A DNA stretch of 17,437 nucleotides, taken from assembly GCA_028278125.1 (NCBI GenBank), contig JANQEY010000030.1:1-17437 (forward strand), read 5' to 3'. The translations under genes and the position numbers were made by a program. The stretch is from a bacterium (GTDB lineage: Bacteria > Electryoneota > Electryoneia > Electryoneales > Electryoneaceae). The notes under the pieces were generated by a model. It had not been told where the DNA came from. It was given only the letters and a program-made list of their open reading frames with translations, and made no database searches. Below, in pieces: positions 14,568 through 17,437 of this stretch (within the stretch, counting starts at the first letter, position 1; the number at the start of each line of letters is the position of its first letter).

Positions 14568-17437
14568 ATGGAAAAAGGTATTCTGGTAATTGGCGGCGGT
14601 ATAGCGGGAATCCAGGCTTCGCTCGACCTGGCGAATGCCGGGTATAAAGTTTATCTGGTTGAGAAGGATCCTGCCATCGGGGGAAGAATGGCGCAGTTGG
14701 ACAAAACCTTCCCTACGATGGATTGCTCGATATGAATTCTTGGGCCTAAGGCCATGGATGTCGGTCGACATCCAAATATCGAGCTTTTAACGATGTCCCA
14801 GGTTACCGGTTTAAAAGGTAAAGCCGGTGACTTCAAAGCAACGGTACATGTAAAACCAAGGTATGTAAGGGAAGACCTCTGCACCGGTTGCGGCGATTGC
14901 GAGGAAGTATGTCCCGAAGTAGTAAGAAATAAATGGGACCTGGGACTGGCAGCCAGGAAAGCTATATACCGATCATATCCCCAGGCAGTTCCATCCACGT
15001 ACTCCATTGATATTGACAGCTGCCTCAACTCAACTGCCCACTTCGTATGTGAACGATGCCGTGAAGTCTGTAAAACGGATGCAATCGAACATGACATGCA
15101 GCCATATGACCGTGTTCTCGATGTGGGTTCCGTTATTGTCGCTACAGGATTTGATGAGTTTCATCCGCATGTGATGAAAAGCTACGGGTACGGGGTATGG
15201 GAAAATGTGGTCACCAGCCTGGAATTTGAGAGGCTGCTCAACGCGTCGGGACCAACCCAGGGACATGTGATCCGCCCGTCAGATAAGAAGACGCCTAAAA
15301 ATCTCGCATTTGTTCAATGTGTAGGTGCCAGGGGAGAGGGTGGACGTCCGAACTGTTCACGTTACTGCTGCATGAATTCGGTTAAAGACGCGCTCCTGAT
15401 CAAACAGCATGAACCGGATGTTGAATCCTGCACCATTCTTTATACTGACATCCGATCATTCGGCAAAGGATTCGAAGATTTTGTCGGACGCGCGGAAGAA
15501 CAGGATTATATCAATTTTGTTCGAGGCCGTCCCAGTAAATTGATGGCAGTCGAAAACGATGATATTGAGATATTTGTCGAGGACACTGAAAAACTGGAAC
15601 AGCTTCGTCTGAAATCCGATATGGTAGTATTAAGCTGCGCCGGTGTTCCTCGTCCAGAAACGGATAAACTGGCAAAAGCATTAAAAATCCAGACAAGTGA
15701 GATCGGATTTTTCTCAGTGGCATCGCCGGACCGACCTGTAGAAACAAGCCGTAACGGTGTATTCCTGTGTGGCAGCGCTTCCGGGCCGCAGGTTATCCCG
15801 GATTGTGTAGCGCAGGCATCTGCTGCCGCTGCTCAAGCGACTGTTTTTGTCCAGGAGCATAAACTCCCTGAACCGAAACCGGTAAAACTGAAAGAAATCG
15901 ATCCGGATGCTGAAACTCGTGTAGGTGTGTTTGTCTGCCACTGCGGGGCGAATATCGCACGTGTTATCGACTGCGATAAAATGGTCGAGGAATCTGGAAA
16001 ACTTCCCGGAGTAGTATACGCAGGTAAAGAATTGTTCGCCTGCGCTGATTCAGGACAGCATGCGATAAAAGAGAAGATCGAGGAACTGGATCTTAACCGG
16101 GTTGTTGTTGCAGCTTGTACCCCCCGAACTCATGAACCGGTCTTTAAGGGGATGTGTGTAGAAGCGGGATTGAATTCCTACCTGCTGGAAATGGCAAATA
16201 TCCGTGATCAATGTTCATGGGTACACACAGCTGATCCGGAGAAGGCTAACGGAAAAGCCGTCGACCTGATCAGGATGGCGGTTGCCAGGTCGCAGAACCT
16301 GAAACCGCTGGATGTTACTCATGTAAAAGTACTCAAGGATGTCCTGATAGTCGGTGGTGGCATTGCCGGCATGCAGTCAGCTTTAAGCCTTGACGCACTT
16401 GGTTTTGGGGTAACATTGATTGAAGCAACTGATTCTCTTGGCGGTACGGTCAGCAAACTTCATGGGACCTTCCCCAGCGCGGATCACGGTAACAATCCTG
16501 CAGAGGAACTGAAAACAAAGATTGAGAAATCCCATGTAAAGGTTCTCACCGGTACACAGGTGAAAAACATAACCGGTTATGTCGGTAACTTCGAAATATC
16601 CCTGGAGAGTAAAACAAACGGGAAAAAACAGCCGGTAGTAAAAGCTGGCGCGATCATTGTCGCAATCGGCGCTAACCTGTTTAAGCCCGGTTCTCGTTGG
16701 AAATACGGTAAAGCCGACAATGTTATCACATCCTTTGAATTCGAAAATATGATAGCGTCTGGTGATCCGGATGGCTTGCTGAAAAACGCTAAGTCAGCGG
16801 TATTTATCCAGTGTGTTGGTTCAAGGAACAAGGATGAGGGTTATTCAGGTTGTTCCCGTTATTGCTGTCCAGCAAGTACAAAACAAGCGGTCAAGCTTAA
16901 ATCAATGGGAATTGATCCGACTGTTCTATACCGAGATATGCGGATGGTTGGAACGGGTGCCGAGGAATTCTACAAGGAAGCCCGTGAAGATGGTGTGCTG
17001 TTCCTCCGGTATGAAAAAGACAAACCTCCCAAGCTCAATGGTGACAAAAAGATTGAAAGCCTCACGTATTACGATACGCTGCTCCAGCAGGAGGTAACAG
17101 TTCCAGCAGACCTTGTTGTTCTCGCCGTGGGAATGATCAACGAAAAAGAGCATTCGGAAGCACTGAGGACATTGCTGAAGGTTCCACGTGGCAGTGATGG
17201 ATTTTTCCTTGAGCTGCACCCGGAACTTGGACCGGTAGAGACTTGCATCGAGGGTGTTTTTATCGCTGGTACGATTCAATCCCCCAAGGATATCAACGAT
17301 ACGATGGTCCAGGCACCTGCCGCGGCAGGCAAAGTGGCGGAACTTCTCAGCCGTGACCAGATCATACTTGAACCGGTTGTTTGTGAGGTTGATCCCGACC
17401 GTTGCCGGGGATGCGGGGAGTGTACTGAAATTTGCGA
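14568..17437 (+). CDS. hdrA: Tandem HdrA-family flavoprotein with selenocysteine-56, partial
   Basis: 956 codons to the right edge with one in-frame TGA (14733-14735, codon 56), read as selenocysteine. Module 1: FAD motif GGGIAG (9-14); [26 protein letters not shown], where HdrA normally has Cys; an inserted ferredoxin (Cys105, 108, 111, 115 and Cys152, 161, 164, 168); and CVGARG...CSRYCC (251-268). Residues from 452 form the classical HdrA N-terminal domain ([40 protein letters not shown]). Module 2: GGGIAG (596-601), a degenerate Cys/Sec site (FPSADHG), CVGSRN...CSRYCC (749-767) and the start of a C-terminal ferredoxin (Cys946, 949, 952, 956). HdrA is the FAD/Fe-S core of electron-bifurcating heterodisulfide reductase-like complexes. 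Fourth gene after korD, with GAGGA six bases upstream, so a Kor electron partner is plausible. TGA ends korD, korA, korC and other genes here, so code reassignment is unlikely. Confidence 0.92.
14733..14774 (+). promoter_or_regulatory. Selenocysteine UGA codon and bacterial SECIS hairpin
   Basis: TGA (14733-14735) is followed after 19 bases by a perfect 8-bp stem: TGGATGTC (14755-14762), loop GGTC (14763-14766), GACATCCA (14767-14774). The UGA-to-loop distance is 27 bases and the loop begins with GG. Bacterial SECIS elements bound by SelB typically have a 3-14 base loop with a G among its first two bases, 16-37 bases from the UGA, so this fits. A shorter palindrome, GGCCTAAGGCC (14743-14753), lies between the two and might compete or extend the structure. 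The hairpin lies within coding sequence, as is normal in bacteria. Confidence 0.85.

Noticed and set aside
14733..14735. TGA in hdrA as a pseudogene stop or as a sign of a reassigned genetic code
   Set aside because: The frame is clean for 900 codons afterwards, the TGA falls on the one site where Cys/Sec exchange is known, and korD, korA, korC, the GNAT and other genes end in TGA.

Overview
The window looks like a chromosomal piece of an anaerobic bacterium from the FCB (Fibrobacterota-Chlorobiota-Bacteroidota) assemblage or a related candidate phylum. Three things suggest this. A very large secreted repeat protein ends in a 'YPNPFNP...SGIYF..L' domain of the type IX secretion/FlgD-like kind. 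Signal peptidase I has the FCB-style long insertion. Four-subunit 2-oxoacid:ferredoxin oxidoreductase genes sit next to an HdrA flavoprotein. I cannot assign a phylum from this stretch. Nothing here looks like phage, plasmid or CRISPR, and I see no tRNA or rRNA gene.

Layout. Positions 1-4751 (minus strand) hold two tandem paralogous genes for giant secreted repeat proteins. The left one runs off the window. A pair of REP-like palindromes with a 5' GTAG signature lies between them. Signal peptidase I (lepB, GTG start) follows at 5039 on the plus strand. Next is a two-gene signalling unit: a stand-alone receiver (6135) and an 814-residue cytoplasmic hybrid histidine kinase with receivers at both ends (6527). 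On the minus strand, a HEAT-repeat protein (start 10987) and a GNAT acetyltransferase (start 9659) may form an operon. After a 558-base divergent spacer comes a plus-strand operon: korD, korA, korB, korC, then an HdrA-family gene open to the right edge.

The standout is the HdrA gene. Its frame carries an in-frame TGA at 14733-14735, exactly where the conserved HdrA motif DCSICILxPK has its second cysteine. The frame then stays open for 900 more codons with full family conservation. A perfect 8-bp hairpin with a GGTC loop starts 20 bases past the TGA, as expected for a bacterial SECIS element. I read this as selenocysteine-56. Standard gene calling would treat the TGA as a stop and drop or truncate the gene. 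The protein is also a tandem, asymmetric HdrA: module 1 has the Sec motif and an inserted ferredoxin, while module 2 has the classical HdrA N-terminal domain but has lost the Cys/Sec motif.

How the genes fit together. KorDABC oxidises a 2-oxoacid with CoA and reduces low-potential ferredoxin. The co-oriented flavin/Fe-S HdrA is a plausible partner for moving those electrons, possibly by flavin-based bifurcation or confurcation. That link is inferred from gene order. KorC also has an unusual lysine/alanine tail. LepB would process secretory precursors in general, including the two giant proteins.
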